Assembly: GCF_900142845.1 (NCBI RefSeq)
Contig: NZ_FSRU01000002.1
Coordinates: 1,302,001 to 1,366,000, forward strand
Direction: 5' to 3'
Source: Paraburkholderia phenazinium
Lineage (GTDB): Bacteria > Pseudomonadota > Gammaproteobacteria > Burkholderiales > Burkholderiaceae
Length of the DNA stretch: 64,000 nucleotides
The position numbers and the translations under genes are program-made. Every line of letters begins with the position of its first letter. Position 1 is the first letter of the stretch. Below the pieces are notes generated by a model. It saw nothing but the letters and a program-made list of their open reading frames with translations. It was not told where the DNA came from and did not search any database. Below, in pieces: positions 36,206-51,391 of this stretch.

Positions 36206-37411
36206 TCACTGGACGGCACGTTCCGCGCGAAGAGCGTCTTGCGGCAAACGCTGGATAAAGTCGGCAGCCGCCCGGCGCGCGGCCGCGTCGGCTTCGATCA
36301 CGTCGTCGAGCGCCTGGGCGCTGCGGTTGGGCAGCGCGTTCAGCACCGCGTCGACCACCTGGGCAATCGCCATGAAGCCGATCTTGCGGGCAAGGAACGC
36401 TTCGACGGCGATCTCGTTGGCGGCATTCAACGCCGCACTCGCAATGCCGCCCTCGGCAAGCGCTTTCATGGCCAGCGCGAGACACGGGAAGCGCGCGTAA
36501 TCGGGCTTTTCGAACGACAGCGACGCGACCTGCACGAGATCGAGCTGGGCCACGCCGGAATCGACACGCTCGGGGAACGCAAGCGCATGAGCGATCGGCG
36601 TGCGCATGTCGGGATTGCCGAGCTGCGCGAGCACCGAGCCGTCGGCGTACGACACCATGGAATGAATCACGCTCTGCGGATGAATCAGCACTTCGATGCG
36701 CTCGCCCGGCAGCGCGAACAGCCAGTGCGCCTCGATGACTTCGAGGCCCTTGTTCATCATCGTCGCCGAATCGACCGAAATCTTGCGGCCCATGACCCAG
36801 TTCGGATGCTTGCAGGCTTCGTCAGGCGTGACGTTGACGAGACTCGCCGGCTCGCGCGTGCGGAACGGGCCGCCCGACGCGGTCAGGATGATCTTCGACA
36901 CGCCACCGTGCAACGCGGCCTCGCGCGGCAGGCACTGGAAGATGGCGTTGTGTTCGCTGTCGACCGGCAGCAGCACGGCGCCGTGATCGCGTACCGCGTC
37001 CATGAAGATCGCGCCGGACATCACCAGCGCTTCCTTGTTGGCGAGCAGAATGCGCTTGCCGGCGCGCGCGGCGGCCAGGGTCGGGGCGAGCCCCGCTGCG
37101 CCGACGATCGCCGCCACGACCGTATCGCAAGCGTCGCTCTTCGAGACGTCGACGAGCGCCTGCGGACCGTAGCTCACCTCGGTCTTGCAGCCGGCCTCGC
37201 GCAGCTTCGCGGCGACCTGCGCCGCGGTAGCGGCATCGCCGACCACCGCCACTTCGGGATGAAAGCGCAGGCATTGTTCGACGAGCTTGTCGCCGTTGCG
37301 ATGCGCGGTCAGCGCGTAGACCGAAAAGCGCTCGGGATGACGCGCGACGACGTCGAGCGTGCTGTCTCCAATCGAGCCCGTGGAACCGAGCAGTGTCAGA
37401 CGTTTTTGCAT
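36206..37411 (-). CDS. dxr: 1-deoxy-D-xylulose 5-phosphate reductoisomerase
   Basis: 401 residues from the ATG at 37411 (Met-Gln-Lys-Arg-Leu-Thr-Leu-Leu-Gly). Second step of the MEP isoprenoid pathway. The NADPH loop Gly-Ser-Thr-Gly-Ser-Ile-Gly, the metal-binding Asp-Ser-Glu-His and the Leu-Thr-Ala-Ser-Gly-Gly-Pro-Phe substrate loop are present. It supplies isoprenoid precursors for UppS encoded nearby. Confidence 0.97.
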   Translation of the reverse strand: MQKRLTLLGSTGSIGDSTLDVVARHPERFSVYALTAHRNGDKLVEQCLRFHPEVAVVGDAATAAQVAAKLREAGCKTEVSYGPQALVDVSKSDACDTVVAAIVGAAGLAPTLAAARAGKRILLANKEALVMSGAIFMDAVRDHGAVLLPVDSEHNAIFQCLPREAALHGGVSKIILTASGGPFRTREPASLVNVTPDEACKHPNWVMGRKISVDSATMMNKGLEVIEAHWLFALPGERIEVLIHPQSVIHSMVSYADGSVLAQLGNPDMRTPIAHALAFPERVDSGVAQLDLVQVASLSFEKPDYARFPCLALAMKALAEGGIASAALNAANEIAVEAFLARKIGFMAIAQVVDAVLNALPNRSAQALDDVIEADAAARRAAADFIQRLPQDALRAERAVQ

Positions 37412-37421
37412 ATCTCTTTCT

Positions 37422-38243
37422 CTAGCCGAGCAGCAGCATTGCGAGCGGCAGCACCGGCAATAGTGCATCGATGCGGTCAAGGACGCCACCGTGTCCCGGC
37501 AGCAGGCCGCTGGAATCTTTGACGCCGGCCTGACGTTTTAACAGCGATTCGAACAGATCGCCGACGACGCTGAACACCACCAGAACCGTCAGGACGACCA
37601 GCGTGCGGACAGCGCCGAGGCGCCCCAGCAATGCGGAATACAGGGTCGGTTCGAACGCATGCAGCACTATAGCCGCTGACGCGACGATCACGACAGCCAG
37701 CCAGCCGCCGACGGCGCCTTCCCAGGTCTTACCGGGGCTGATGGCGGGCGCCAGCTTGTGCCGACCGAACGCCTTACCCGCAAAGTATGCGCCGATATCG
37801 GCCAGCCAGACCACCAGCAGCAGGGACAGAACGAACGGGACACCCTTGGCGCGTGCCGCCACGAGCGCATGCCAGCAGGCGACGAACACCACAATTCCGG
37901 CAAGAAACAGGAACAGGCGCCAGGCGCCCTGCGCGAGCGCCGGTTTGCGCAACAGGACGTACGGTCCGGCCAGCACCCAGAAGACCGCGGCGGCCTGCAG
38001 CAGGGAACGCGGCGGATGCACCTCGGTGCCGAGCCGCGTGCTCGCCACCAACGCCACCGCCGCAACGAGAGCGTAGACGACCGGGCCGACGCCGCCCACT
38101 TTCAGCAGGCGCGCCCATTCCCACGCGGCAAAGACGAGCACGAACGCGATCAACGCGCCGAACGCGCCCACCGGCGCGAACAGCGTGACCGGCAAGAACA
38201 CAGCCAGCAGGACGATCGCCGTGATAACACGGGTTTTTAGCAT
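37422..38243 (-). CDS. cdsA: Phosphatidate cytidylyltransferase
   Basis: 273 residues from the ATG at 38243, overlapping the uppS stop by seven bases. Seven to eight membrane helices, and the C-terminal signature with [14 protein letters not shown] and [11 protein letters not shown]. Makes CDP-diacylglycerol, the precursor of phospholipids including the cardiolipin made by the synthase at the right end of the window. Confidence 0.96.
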   Translation of the reverse strand: MLKTRVITAIVLLAVFLPVTLFAPVGAFGALIAFVLVFAAWEWARLLKVGGVGPVVYALVAAVALVASTRLGTEVHPPRSLLQAAAVFWVLAGPYVLLRKPALAQGAWRLFLFLAGIVVFVACWHALVAARAKGVPFVLSLLLVVWLADIGAYFAGKAFGRHKLAPAISPGKTWEGAVGGWLAVVIVASAAIVLHAFEPTLYSALLGRLGAVRTLVVLTVLVVFSVVGDLFESLLKRQAGVKDSSGLLPGHGGVLDRIDALLPVLPLAMLLLG

Positions 38244-39019
38244 GGAAGCGAATCGACGTTTTGCGATTGCGGCTCGAGCTGAGCACTGGTGCGGCCGAAG
38301 CGGCGTTCGCGCTCCGCATACGAATCGATCGCGTGGCGCAGCGCCTCGGCGTCGAAATCCGGCCAGAAGGTATCGGTGAAGTAGAACTCGGTGTAGGCCA
38401 GTTGCCACAGCAGGAAGTTGCTGATGCGCTGCTCGCCGCCGGTCCGGATGAAGAGATCGGGCTCCGGCGCGTACGCCATGGCGAGGTGCTCGGCGAACGA
38501 TTCCTCGTTGATCTCGACGGCCTCGCCGGCCTGCGCCGATTGCTCGGCCAGCTTGCGGGTGGCCTGCATGATGTCCCAGCGGCCGCCGTAGTTGGCGGCG
38601 ATGGTCAGCGTAAGACGGGTATTGCGGGCGGTTTTGGTCTCGGCGCGGCGGATCAGATCCTGGATGCGCTTGTCGAACATCGCCAGGTCGCCGACCACGC
38701 GCAGGCGAATGCCGTTGGCGTGCAGCTTGCCGATCTCGCGCTCCAGCGCGGTCACGAACAGGCGCATCAGGAACGACACTTCGTCGTTCGGACGGCGCCA
38801 GTTCTCGGAGCTGAAGGCGAACAGCGTCAGATATTCGACGCCGGACCGTGCGCACGCCTCGACGGCGGCACGCACCGCGTCGACGCCGCGCGTATGGCCT
38901 GCCACGCGCGGCAGGCGGCGCTGCGTTGCCCAACGGCCGTTGCCGTCCATGATGATCGCGATATGTCGCGGCACCGCCGCGACATCAGGCACGCGAACGG
39001 TTGAGCTGGTATAGGTCAT
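38237..39019 (-). CDS. uppS: Undecaprenyl diphosphate synthase
   Basis: 260 residues. cis-prenyltransferase motifs: [10 protein letters not shown] (catalytic Asp), [11 protein letters not shown], and [15 protein letters not shown]. Makes the C55 lipid carrier for peptidoglycan and LPS. Confidence 0.97.
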   Translation of the reverse strand: MTYTSSTVRVPDVAAVPRHIAIIMDGNGRWATQRRLPRVAGHTRGVDAVRAAVEACARSGVEYLTLFAFSSENWRRPNDEVSFLMRLFVTALEREIGKLHANGIRLRVVGDLAMFDKRIQDLIRRAETKTARNTRLTLTIAANYGGRWDIMQATRKLAEQSAQAGEAVEINEESFAEHLAMAYAPEPDLFIRTGGEQRISNFLLWQLAYTEFYFTDTFWPDFDAEALRHAIDSYAERERRFGRTSAQLEPQSQNVDSLPC

Positions 39020-39083
39020 GGCCGTCGGGACAGTGACTGCAAAAAAAGAAGTAAAGACCTGAAGATGCTGGAGCCTGACGGCC

Positions 39084-39644
39084 TCAGACCGTCATGATCT
39101 CGGCTTCTTTGGTCGTCACGAGCTTGTCGATTTCCGACACGAACTTGTCCGTCAGCTTCTGGACGTCGTCGCCGGCACGACGCTCGTCGTCTTCGGAGAT
39201 TTCCTTGTCTTTCACGAGCTTCTTCAATTGCTCGTTGGCGTCGCGGCGCAGGTTGCGCACCGCAATCTTGGCCGTTTCCGCTTCGCTGCGCGCGACCTTG
39301 GTCAGTTCGCGGCGGCGCTCTTCGGTCAGCGCGGGCATTGGCACGCGGATCACGTCGCCTTGCGTAGCCGGGTTCAGGCCCAGATCGGATTCGCGGATCG
39401 CCTTTTCGACGACCGGCACCATCTTCTTTTCCCACGGCTGCACGCCGATCGTACGGGCGTCGATCAGCGTCAGGTTCGCGACCTGCGAGATCGGCACCGG
39501 CGAGCCGTAATAGTCGACCTGGATGTGATCGAGCAGGCCCGTGTGCGCACGGCCCGTGCGGATCTTCGACAGATCGTTCTTGAACGCGTCGATCGAGCGC
39601 TGCATCTTCTGCTCGACGCCCTTCCTGATATCAGCCACAGACAT
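39084..39644 (-). CDS. frr: Ribosome recycling factor
   Basis: 186 residues, full length. Three-helix bundle plus small domain; family hallmarks are [10 protein letters not shown] and the C-terminal Asp-Asp-Val-Gln-Lys-Leu-Thr-Asp-Lys. Works with EF-G to split post-termination ribosomes. Confidence 0.98.
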   Translation of the reverse strand: MSVADIRKGVEQKMQRSIDAFKNDLSKIRTGRAHTGLLDHIQVDYYGSPVPISQVANLTLIDARTIGVQPWEKKMVPVVEKAIRESDLGLNPATQGDVIRVPMPALTEERRRELTKVARSEAETAKIAVRNLRRDANEQLKKLVKDKEISEDDERRAGDDVQKLTDKFVSEIDKLVTTKEAEIMTV

Positions 39645-39742
39645 TTTTAAACCTCCGAACCTTCAAAACGGTGCGAGCCGGCCAGCGCGCGTACAGCGGC
39701 GGCCCGGGCCCGCGTTAAAGCCCACGTTATGTGAACGAGAGT

Positions 39743-40667
<925 letters not shown>

Positions 40668-41549
40668 TTATTGTTGCTTTGCAGCAGCCACTTGGGCGGC
40701 CACTTCGGCTGCGAAGTCGTCCTGCTTCTTCTCGATGCCTTCGCCGACCACGAACAGCGCGAACTTCTGCACGCTCGAACCTGCTGCCTTCAGCATCTGC
40801 TCGATCGTCTGCTTGTCGTTCTTAACGAACGTCTGGTTCAGCAGCGACACTTCCTTCAGATACTTCTGCACGCTGCCGTCGACCATCTTCGCGACGATTT
40901 CAGCCGGCTTGCCCGATTCAGCGGCCTTCTGTTCCGCGATGCTGCGTTCCTTGGCGATCAGATCGGCCGGCACTTCGTCCGACGACAGCGAGACCGGCTT
41001 CATGGCCGCGATGTGCATGGCGACGTCCTTGCCGACCTGCTCGTCCGCGCCGGTGTACTCGACCAGCACGCCGATACGCGTGCCGTGCAGGTACGCAGCC
41101 AGCTGGTTGGCGGTCTCGAAGCGCACGAAACGGCGGATGGACAGGTTTTCGCCGATCTTGCCGACCAGCGCGAGGCGCACTGCGTCGACCGTCGAGCCTT
41201 CCAGCGGCAGCGCTGCCAGCGCAGCGACGTCAGCCGGGTTTTGCTTGGCGACCAGTTCGGCGATCTGCTTGGAGAAAGCCAGGAAGTCGTCGTTCTTCGA
41301 AACGAAGTCGGTTTCGCAGTTCAGTTCGACGATTGCACCGACGTTGCCGCCGATGAACGACGAGATCACGCCTTCAGCCGTCACGCGCGAAGCGGCCTTG
41401 CTGGCCTTGTTGCCGAGCTTCACACGCAGCAGCTCTTCAGCACGCTCCATGTCGCCTTCGGCTTCCGTCAGCGCCTTCTTGCATTCCATCATCGGCGCAT
41501 CGGTCTTCGCGCGCAGTTCTGCAACCATGCTTGCGGTAATTGCCGCCAT
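40668..41549 (-). CDS. tsf: Elongation factor Ts
   Basis: 293 residues from the ATG at 41549 (Met-Ala-Ala-Ile-Thr-Ala-Ser-Met-Val). The N-terminal UBA-like domain, the [12 protein letters not shown] motif and the core Asn-Cys-Glu-Thr-Asp-Phe-Val motif that contacts EF-Tu are present. Nucleotide exchange factor for EF-Tu. Confidence 0.98.
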   Translation of the reverse strand: MAAITASMVAELRAKTDAPMMECKKALTEAEGDMERAEELLRVKLGNKASKAASRVTAEGVISSFIGGNVGAIVELNCETDFVSKNDDFLAFSKQIAELVAKQNPADVAALAALPLEGSTVDAVRLALVGKIGENLSIRRFVRFETANQLAAYLHGTRIGVLVEYTGADEQVGKDVAMHIAAMKPVSLSSDEVPADLIAKERSIAEQKAAESGKPAEIVAKMVDGSVQKYLKEVSLLNQTFVKNDKQTIEQMLKAAGSSVQKFALFVVGEGIEKKQDDFAAEVAAQVAAAKQQ

Positions 41550-41664
41550 CATTCGCTCCTTGAGTCTGTCTTTCACACACCGCCCGCACTTCGATGCCGG
41601 CGGCAAGAATTCGTTTCCGCATGGCGCGAATTTTTCTCGCGCCCTGGCCAGGTGTCATGACTTA

Positions 41665-41697
41665 AAAAAAGGGGGCCTGTAGAAAGCCCCCTTTTTT
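41665..41697 (-). terminator. Terminator/attenuator between rpsB and tsf
   Basis: AAAAAAGGGGGC and GCCCCCTTTTTT, perfectly complementary over 12 bases with a 9-base loop, in the 166-base rpsB-tsf gap. Partial termination here is known to set the S2 to EF-Ts ratio in other bacteria. Confidence 0.85.
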
Positions 41698-41715
41698 GCC
41701 GGACACAGGGCAGCT

Positions 41716-42468
41716 TTACGCTTCCGCGTTGACCTCGACGAACTCGTCGCCGTCACCACCACGTGCAGCCTGCACCACTTCGTTGACCGCGTTTGCACGG
41801 CCTTCGAGGATCGCGTCAGCCACGCCTTGCGTGTACAGGGCGACGGCCTTGCTGGCGTCGTCGTTACCCGGGATCACGTAGTCGATGCCTTCCGGCGAGT
41901 GGTTCGTGTCGACCACAGCGATAACCGGCACGCCGAGCTTGTTCGCTTCCGTCACAGCAATCTTGTGGTAACCGACGTCGACCACGAAAATTGCGTCCGG
42001 AATGCCGCCCATGTCCTTCACGCCGCCGATCGACTTTTGCAGCTTGGCGATTTCGCGTTCGAACAGGAGCGCTTCCTTCTTGCTCATGCGTTCCGTTTCA
42101 CCGGCTTCCAGCGCTGCTTCCATGTCCTTCAGGCGCTTGATCGAAACCTTCAGCGTCTTGAAGTTGGTCAGCATGCCGCCGAGCCAGCGTGCGTTGACGA
42201 ACGGCATGCCAGCGCGTTGTGCCTCTTCGGCGATCGTGTCGCGCGATTGACGCTTCGTGCCGACGAACAGGATCGTGCCGCGGTTTGCTGCCAGCTGACG
42301 CACATACTTCAGTGCGTCGTTGTACATCGGCAGCGTCTTTTCGAGGTTGATGATGTGAATCTTGTTGCGATGGCCGAAAATGAAGGGGGCCATCTTCGGG
42401 TTCCAGAAGCGCGTTTGGTGACCGAAGTGGACACCTGCTTCCAGCATTTGACGCATGGTAACTGCCAT
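41716..42468 (-). CDS. rpsB: 30S ribosomal protein S2
   Basis: 250 residues. Family signatures: [19 protein letters not shown] and Pro-Val-Ile-Ala-Val-Val-Asp-Thr-Asn. First gene of the leftward translation/envelope cluster, preceded by a strong ribosome-binding site (GGAG) and a leader of about 265 bases. Confidence 0.98.
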   Translation of the reverse strand: MAVTMRQMLEAGVHFGHQTRFWNPKMAPFIFGHRNKIHIINLEKTLPMYNDALKYVRQLAANRGTILFVGTKRQSRDTIAEEAQRAGMPFVNARWLGGMLTNFKTLKVSIKRLKDMEAALEAGETERMSKKEALLFEREIAKLQKSIGGVKDMGGIPDAIFVVDVGYHKIAVTEANKLGVPVIAVVDTNHSPEGIDYVIPGNDDASKAVALYTQGVADAILEGRANAVNEVVQAARGGDGDEFVEVNAEA

Positions 42469-42931
42469 GAAAATCTCCGCTAGGGTTGGGTCTTAAGCCG
42501 GCGGCCGTATCTGCCGCGCCGTCTTCGCCATCTGCGAGGACCTGACGCGGCGGACACCCTGGGTGCTGCCGGCTTGCGAGTCTGCTGCCTTGGGTTGTGC
42601 CGCTGCATTTGCCACGGCGCCCACCACCAAAGGAGAGCACCGCCCCAGCACAACCTGAAAACGCCTCATAGCGCAGGCAACTATCGCTATGAGCCAGTCT
42701 TTTCCACAAAATCAAATAATGTGGAGCGACTTAGCCAGAGATTATAGCACGTGACTATCGGCAGACTCAACCTGCCCGGTAGCCCCTAATCCGGTGAGCG
42801 GGTTGCACCTGCCCGAAGGGGGAGAACCGGGGGAGTACCCCTTGTCCAATCGGCCAACGCTCTCTCAAAACCCTGCGAACGCAGGAATATGGTGCGATAA
42901 TCTTCAAATAATCGCATTTCAGGCCCGACTC
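42469..42931. other. Divergent rpsB-map intergenic region with long rpsB leader
   Basis: 463 bases without a gene. The rpsB promoter lies at 42741-42770, so about 265 bases of it form the 5' leader of rpsB. On the map side a TGCGATAAT stretch (42893-42901) resembles an extended -10 element about 30 bases before the map ATG. Confidence 0.5.
42741..42770 (-). promoter_or_regulatory. rpsB promoter
   Basis: On the minus strand TTGAGT (42770-42765), an 18-base spacer and a perfect TATAAT (42746-42741). Strong promoter expected for a ribosomal protein operon. Confidence 0.65.
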
Positions 42932-43747
42932 ATGGCTATTACGCTCAAAAACGAACACGATATCGCGCAGATGCGCGTCGCCTGCCGCCTCGCAAGCGAA
43001 GTGCTCGACTACATTACCCCGTTCGTCGCCGCCGGCATCACTACCGGCGAGCTCGACCGCCTGTGTCACGAATACATGCTGAAGGAACAGGGCACGGTGC
43101 CGGCGCCGCTCAATTATCAGCCGCCCGGCTACCCGCCGTATCCAAAGGCCACCTGCATTTCGGTCAACGACGTGATCTGCCATGGCATCCCGGGCGACAA
43201 GACGCTCAAGAACGGCGATGCGCTGAATATCGACGTCACGGTGATCAAGGAAGGCTACTTCGGCGATACGAGCCGCATGTTCATCGTCGGCGAAGGCTCG
43301 ATTCTCGCGAAGCGGCTCGTGCAGACCACCTTCGAGTGCATGTGGCTCGGTATCGACCAGGTCCGGCCCGGCGCGCATCTCGGCGACATCGGCCATGCGA
43401 TCCAGCGCCACGCCGAGGGGCAAGGCTACAGCGTGGTGCGCGAATATTGCGGCCACGGCATCAGCACGGTGTTTCACGAAGACCCGCAAGTCCTGCACTA
43501 CGGCCGTCCGGGCACGGGCATCGAACTGCAGCAGGGCATGATTTTCACGATCGAGCCGATGATCAACGCCGGCCGTCGCGATATCCGCACCATGCCGGAT
43601 CAATGGACCGTGAAGACCAAGGACCGCAGCCTGTCCGCGCAGTGGGAGCACACGGTGCTCGTCACCGCGAGCGGCTATGAGGTGCTGACGGTCTCGGCCG
43701 GCACGCCGGCGCGGCCGCCGGTCGTCGCTTCGGCCACCACGGCCTGA
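42932..43747 (+). CDS. map: Methionine aminopeptidase, type I
   Basis: 271 residues from the ATG at 42932 (Met-Ala-Ile-Thr-Leu-Lys). Metal ligands are in Asn-Ile-Asp-Val-Thr, Gly-Asp-Thr-Ser, Gly-His-Gly-Ile, Glu-Pro and Trp-Glu-His-Thr motifs. Removes the start methionine from nascent proteins; divergent from rpsB as in most proteobacteria. A Pro/Ala-rich tail follows the catalytic domain. Confidence 0.97.
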   Translation: MAITLKNEHDIAQMRVACRLASEVLDYITPFVAAGITTGELDRLCHEYMLKEQGTVPAPLNYQPPGYPPYPKATCISVNDVICHGIPGDKTLKNGDALNIDVTVIKEGYFGDTSRMFIVGEGSILAKRLVQTTFECMWLGIDQVRPGAHLGDIGHAIQRHAEGQGYSVVREYCGHGISTVFHEDPQVLHYGRPGTGIELQQGMIFTIEPMINAGRRDIRTMPDQWTVKTKDRSLSAQWEHTVLVTASGYEVLTVSAGTPARPPVVASATTA

Positions 43748-43776
43748 CGGTCCTGAGTTCCCACTCGCGCGCGCCC

Positions 43777-46356
43777 ATGAGCAGTGTTCCAGCCGTCGCC
43801 CATTCCGATGCCACGTCGCTCAAGGCGGACTACAAGGTGGCCAAAGCCAAGTCGCTGGAACGCTTCAAGCTGGCTACCAACGTCGAATCGTTGATGGGTG
43901 CGCTCGCACGCACGACCGACGAGTCGCTGCGCGGCGCATGGAACGCCTGCGACATGCCGCCCTCGCTCGCGCTGCTGGCGGTCGGCGGGTACGGGCGCGG
44001 CGAGCTCGCGCCGCATTCGGACATCGACATCCTGGTGCTGCTGCCCGATCAGCCGGTCGCTCATCTGGAAGCGCGCATCGAACGCTTTATCAGCCTCGCG
44101 TGGGATCTGGGACTGGAACTCGGCAGCAGCGTGCGCTCCGTCTCGCAGTGCCTCGAAGAGGCGGCCAACGACGTCACCGTGCGCACCTCCTTGCTGGAAG
44201 CGCGCCGCATTACGGGCAGTGCGCCGCTGTTCGACGACTTCGCGCAGCGCTATCGCGCCGCGCTGGATCCGCGAGCGTTCTTCCAGGCAAAAGTGCTGGA
44301 AATGCGCCAGCGGCACGCCAAGTTCCAGGACACGCCCTACGCGCTCGAGCCGAACATCAAGGAAAGCCCCGGCGGCCTGCGCGACCTGCAGCTGATCCTG
44401 TGGGTCACCCAGGCGGCCGGTTTCGGCAGCAGTTGGCAAGAGCTGGAAACGCGCGGCCTGATTACCGAGCGCGAAGCGCGCGAGCTGGAGCGTAACGAAG
44501 GCTTTCTGAAAGCGCTGCGCGCCCGGCTGCACGTGATTGCAGGGCGCCGCCAGGACATCCTCGTATTCGACCTGCAGACGGCCGTGGCCGAAAGCTTCGG
44601 CTACAAGCCGACCGCCACCAAGCGCGCCAGCGAACAGCTGATGCGTCGTTATTACTGGGCCGCCAAGGCGGTCACCCAGTTGGCGACGATTCTGATCCAG
44701 AACATCGAGGCGCAACTGTTCCCGAACACGAGCGGCATCACGCGCGTGTTGTCGGACCGCTTCGTCGAGAAACAGGGCATGCTGGAAATCGCCCGCGACG
44801 ACGTGTTCGAGCGCGAACCGAACGCCATCCTCGAAGCCTTCCTGCTATACGAGCAGACGCCCGGCGTGAAGGGCCTGTCGGCGCGCACGCTGCGGGCAAT
44901 CTACAACGCGCGCGACCTGATGGATCAGCACTGGCGCCGCGACCCGGAAAACCGGCGCCTGTTCATGGAAATCCTCAAGCAGCCCGCCGGGATCACCCAC
45001 GCGCTGCGCCTGATGAACCAGACCAGCGTGCTGGGACGTTACCTGCTGAACTTCCGCCGCATTGTCGGGCAGATGCAGCACGACCTGTATCACGTCTACA
45101 CGGTCGACCAGCACATCCTGATGGTGCTGCGCAACCTGCGCCGTTTTGCGGTCGCGGAGCACGCCCACGAATACCCGTTCTGCAGCCAGTTGATCGCCAA
45201 CTTCGAGCGCCCATGGGTGCTGTACGTGGCCGCGCTGTTCCATGACATCGCCAAGGGCCGCGGCGGCGATCATTCGACGCTCGGCATGGCCGACACCCGC
45301 CGTTTCTGCCGCGAACACGGCATGGACAACGGCGACGGCGAACTGGCGGTGTGGCTGGTCCAGCACCATCTGACCATGAGCCAGGTCGCGCAGAAACAGG
45401 ACACGAGCGATCCGGAGGTCGTCAAACGGTTTGCGGAACTGGTCGGCAACGAGCGGCACCTGACGGCGCTCTACCTGCTGACCGTCGCCGACATTCGCGG
45501 CACCAGCCCAAAGGTCTGGAACGGCTGGAAGGGCAAGCTCCTCGAAGACCTGTATCGGGCTACGCTGGCCGTGCTGGGAGGCGCGCGTCCCGACGCCCAC
45601 TCCGAACTGAAGTCGCGCCAGGAAGAAGCGCTCGCGCTGCTGCGGCTCGAAACGGTGCCCGACAGCGCCCATGAGGCGCTGTGGGAGAAGCTCGACGTCG
45701 GCTACTTCCTGCGTCACGACGCGGCGGACATCGCGTGGCAAACGCGCGTGCTGTACCGCCATGTCGAAACGCCCACACCGATAGTCCGGGCTCGCCCGTC
45801 GCCGGTCGGCGAAGCGCTGCAGGTGCTGGTCTACGTCAAGGACCGCCCTGACCTGTTTGCCGGCATTTGCGCGTATTTCGACAAGAACGCGCTGTCGGTT
45901 CTCGATGCCCGCGTGAGCACGACTCGTCACGGTTACGCGCTGGACAACTTCATCGTCCAGCACACCGAAGAAGACGTGCATTATCGCGACATCGCCAATC
46001 TGGTCGAACAGGAACTGACCGCACGCCTCACGGCGGACGGCACCCTGTTGCCGGAGCCGTCGAAGGGGCGCTTGTCGCGCCTGTCGCGGACCTTCCCTGT
46101 TACGCCGCGCGTCGACCTTCGGGCTGACGACCGTGGCCAGTACTACATCCTGTCCGTGTCGGCGAACGACCGGCCAGGCCTTCTTTATTCGATCGCGCGC
46201 GTGCTGGCCGAGCACCAGGTCGGCGTCCAATCGGCGCGGATCAATACGCTCGGCGAACGCGTAGAGGACGTGTTCCTGCTGGACGGACGCGGCCTCTCGG
46301 ACAACCGCCTGCAAATTCAGGTCGAAACCGAACTGCTGCGCGCGATCGCAGTGTGA
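43777..46356 (+). CDS. glnD: Bifunctional PII uridylyltransferase/uridylyl-removing enzyme
   Basis: 859 residues, full length. Central nitrogen sensor that modifies PII (GlnB/GlnK). Nucleotidyltransferase motif Gly-Gly-Tyr-Gly-Arg-Gly-Glu-Leu (70-77) with Asp-Ile-Asp (82-84), HD hydrolase motif [12 protein letters not shown] (about residue 487), and two C-terminal ACT domains (about 680-740 and 790-855) that sense glutamine. Lies 29 bases after map and six before the rluB-type gene. Confidence 0.97.
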   Translation: MSSVPAVAHSDATSLKADYKVAKAKSLERFKLATNVESLMGALARTTDESLRGAWNACDMPPSLALLAVGGYGRGELAPHSDIDILVLLPDQPVAHLEARIERFISLAWDLGLELGSSVRSVSQCLEEAANDVTVRTSLLEARRITGSAPLFDDFAQRYRAALDPRAFFQAKVLEMRQRHAKFQDTPYALEPNIKESPGGLRDLQLILWVTQAAGFGSSWQELETRGLITEREARELERNEGFLKALRARLHVIAGRRQDILVFDLQTAVAESFGYKPTATKRASEQLMRRYYWAAKAVTQLATILIQNIEAQLFPNTSGITRVLSDRFVEKQGMLEIARDDVFEREPNAILEAFLLYEQTPGVKGLSARTLRAIYNARDLMDQHWRRDPENRRLFMEILKQPAGITHALRLMNQTSVLGRYLLNFRRIVGQMQHDLYHVYTVDQHILMVLRNLRRFAVAEHAHEYPFCSQLIANFERPWVLYVAALFHDIAKGRGGDHSTLGMADTRRFCREHGMDNGDGELAVWLVQHHLTMSQVAQKQDTSDPEVVKRFAELVGNERHLTALYLLTVADIRGTSPKVWNGWKGKLLEDLYRATLAVLGGARPDAHSELKSRQEEALALLRLETVPDSAHEALWEKLDVGYFLRHDAADIAWQTRVLYRHVETPTPIVRARPSPVGEALQVLVYVKDRPDLFAGICAYFDKNALSVLDARVSTTRHGYALDNFIVQHTEEDVHYRDIANLVEQELTARLTADGTLLPEPSKGRLSRLSRTFPVTPRVDLRADDRGQYYILSVSANDRPGLLYSIARVLAEHQVGVQSARINTLGERVEDVFLLDGRGLSDNRLQIQVETELLRAIAV

Positions 46357-46362
46357 GATTCC

Positions 46363-48429
46363 ATGCGAGTCAAATTGACAGCCAAGCATCCGCGGTCGGC
46401 TTCGTCCGAACGCGCCCCTGTTCGCTCGGGCAGTACGACCGCGCGTAAGCCGACGCGCCCTGCCGGGCCGCGGCCCGCCACACCGGCCGCCGGTGAACGA
46501 GAAAGGGCACCGGCCGGCGCCGGCAAACGGCCGGCGGGCAAGCCCGCGGGCGCTGCGGGCGGCGCAAGCCGCGCGCCAAGCGGTGCGCGGCCGGCCCGCG
46601 CTGAAGGCTCGTTTTCGCGCGAACGCGATGCGGGCAGCGGCGGCGCTGCACGGCGTGCGCCGTCGGATCGGCCGCCGCGCCGCGACGAGGCAGGCGGCGC
46701 GCCGCGAAGGTTTGAGGGTGAACGTGGTGAACGTGGTGAACGTGGTGAACGTGGTGAACGTGGTGAGCGTGCGCCGCGCCGTGAAGGCTTTGCTGGTGCG
46801 CCGCGTCGCGCCGAGGGCGATCGGACTGAGCGCGCACCGCGCAGATTTGAAGGTGATCGGACCGAGCGCCCACCCCGACGCGAGGGTTTTGCGGGCGCGC
46901 CGCGCCGCGCCGAGGGCGATCGGACTGAGCGCGCACCGCGCAAATTTGAAGGCGAGCGCACCGAGCGCCCACCCCGGCGCGAAGGTTTCGCCGGCGCACC
47001 GCGCCGCGCCGAGGGCGAACGTACTGAACGCCCGCCGCGCCGCGAAGGTTTTGCGGGTGCACCTCGCCGTACCGAAGGCGATCGGACCGAACGCCCGCCG
47101 CGCCGTGAAGGCCCCGGCGGCGCGCCACGCCGCGCTGAAGGCGACCGTGGCGAGCGGCCGGCACGCTTCGCGCGCGATGACAGCTCGCGTCGTCCGGCCG
47201 CCGGTGGCCCCCGGGGCCCGCGCGGAGCAGACGACACACGCCGTCCCGGCAGCACATCCGAGCGGCCCCGCTTTGGCGCTGACCGCGCAGGCGCCGAGCC
47301 GCGCCGCACGTTCGACCGGGCGCCGCGCGACGAAAGCGCGCGGCGGGGTCCGGCCGGCGGCCGCGACGAGCGTCCGACTTCGAAGGAACGCGGCGAGCGC
47401 CCGTTCGCGTCACCCGTGAAGCGTGCCTACGGTGATCGCCCGGAGCGTGCTCCGCGCGACGATCGCGGCACGCGCGCACCTGCCGCACGCGGCTTCGGCG
47501 ACCGGCCGGCGCGTGCAGAGCATGCGGAGCGCCCGGAGCGCGGCGTACGCAGCGAGCGTCCGGCCCGCGCCGACAAGGCCCCGCGCGGCGCAGCACCGGG
47601 AGCGAGACCCACCCGTTCGGAAGAATCCGCGCCGCGCCCGGCCGCCCATCGCCGCGACCACGACGACGCACCCGGCACCTTGCGCCTCTCCAAGCTGATG
47701 TCGGAGCTCGGCCTCTGCTCGCGTCGCGAAGCCGACGAATGGATCGAAAACGGCTGGGTAAAGGTCGACGGTCAAACCATCGACACCCTCGGCTCCAAGG
47801 TCCGCCCCGATCAGCGCATCGAGATCGATCCAGCAGCTCAGGCGATCCAGGCGCGCCTCGTCACGATCCTCATCAACAAACCGGTGGGCTACGTCTCGGG
47901 ACAGGCTGAAGACGGCTATCAGCCCGCCGTCACGCTCGTCACGCCGGACAACCGCTGGGAAGGCGACCACTCGGACATCCGCTTCTCGGTGTCGCATCTG
48001 CGTCAGCTCGCCCCGGCGGGCCGGCTCGACATCGACTCCACCGGGCTGCTGGTACTGACCCAGGACGGCCGGATTGCCAAGCGGCTGATCGGCGGTCATT
48101 CGGAAGTCGAGAAGGAGTATCTGGTCCGCGTGACTTACGGCGAGATGACGGCCGGGATCGACCAGCACTTCCCGCTCGAAAGTCTCGAGCTGCTGCGTCA
48201 CGGCCTCGAACTCGACGACGTGCCGCTCAAGCCCGCCAAAGTAAGCTGGCAGAACAGCGAGCAATTGCGCTTCGTGTTGCGCGAGGGCAAGAAGCGGCAG
48301 ATTCGCCGCATGTGCGAACTGGTCGGCCTGGAAGTGGTTGGCTTGAAGCGCGTGCGGATGGGCAGCGTACCGCTTGGCGCGTTGCCGCCGGGTCAGTGGC
48401 GTTATCTGTCGGCGGATGAGTCGTTCTGA
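46363..48429 (+). CDS. rluB: RluB-type 23S rRNA pseudouridine synthase with giant repetitive N-terminus
   Basis: 688 residues. The C-terminal 250 residues are a normal RluB/RsuA enzyme: S4 domain from about 437 ([16 protein letters not shown]) and catalytic motif [10 protein letters not shown] (Asp556), ending with [10 protein letters not shown]. The first 430 residues are low-complexity Arg/Gly/Glu/Pro/Ala sequence with repeated [11 protein letters not shown] blocks, far longer than in typical homologues (about 290 residues). The extension is probably disordered and RNA-binding. It is directly downstream of glnD. Confidence 0.93.
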   Translation: MRVKLTAKHPRSASSERAPVRSGSTTARKPTRPAGPRPATPAAGERERAPAGAGKRPAGKPAGAAGGASRAPSGARPARAEGSFSRERDAGSGGAARRAPSDRPPRRDEAGGAPRRFEGERGERGERGERGERGERAPRREGFAGAPRRAEGDRTERAPRRFEGDRTERPPRREGFAGAPRRAEGDRTERAPRKFEGERTERPPRREGFAGAPRRAEGERTERPPRREGFAGAPRRTEGDRTERPPRREGPGGAPRRAEGDRGERPARFARDDSSRRPAAGGPRGPRGADDTRRPGSTSERPRFGADRAGAEPRRTFDRAPRDESARRGPAGGRDERPTSKERGERPFASPVKRAYGDRPERAPRDDRGTRAPAARGFGDRPARAEHAERPERGVRSERPARADKAPRGAAPGARPTRSEESAPRPAAHRRDHDDAPGTLRLSKLMSELGLCSRREADEWIENGWVKVDGQTIDTLGSKVRPDQRIEIDPAAQAIQARLVTILINKPVGYVSGQAEDGYQPAVTLVTPDNRWEGDHSDIRFSVSHLRQLAPAGRLDIDSTGLLVLTQDGRIAKRLIGGHSEVEKEYLVRVTYGEMTAGIDQHFPLESLELLRHGLELDDVPLKPAKVSWQNSEQLRFVLREGKKRQIRRMCELVGLEVVGLKRVRMGSVPLGALPPGQWRYLSADESF
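46721..47160 (+). repeat. Coding tandem repeats in the rluB N-terminus
   Basis: First a nine-base unit GTGAACGTG-type repeated five times (about 46721-46768, giving Gly-Glu-Arg), then longer units of about 20 codons ([14 protein letters not shown] and variants). Copies differ by silent and conservative changes, indicating slippage and recombination under coding constraint. Confidence 0.85.
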
Positions 48430-48489
48430 TCGTGCGCACGCGTTGAGCGCCGAGGCGTAAAGCGCGGCAAGGAAGAGCCAGCCAACGTG

Positions 48490-48521
48490 AAAAAGCCCAT
48501 GCAGATGCATGGGCTTTTTTT
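48490..48521 (+). terminator. Terminator after rluB
   Basis: AAAAAGCCCATGCA and its complement with TTTTTTT at the end; a strong A/T-tailed hairpin that can work in both directions, between rluB and the convergent def gene. Confidence 0.88.
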
Positions 48522-48581
48522 CTGCGGAGCACCGAGGTCGCTACTAACGCCGGCGCACACGGTCATACAACCCCTACCCGC

Positions 48582-51196
<2,615 letters not shown>

Positions 51197-51391
51197 TCAG
51201 ATTATCGCAGGAACCGCCTGCCGTGGACATTGGCCGGATGGCCAGTTTCGTGCGCCTTCTCACCCACCCATGCCGTCGATCCTGGCCGAACGGCTAACGT
51301 CCCCCGCGCCGCATTGACACGCCTGCGGCGCGATGCGACCGTAAGCGGGTAAGCAAGACGCCGCACCGGCCCACTCAACACAGGAACGAGC

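Noticed and set aside
46370..47671. Long opposite-strand frames across the rluB repeats
   Set aside because: Produced by the Arg/Pro/Gly codon repeats of rluB; no independent coding signature.
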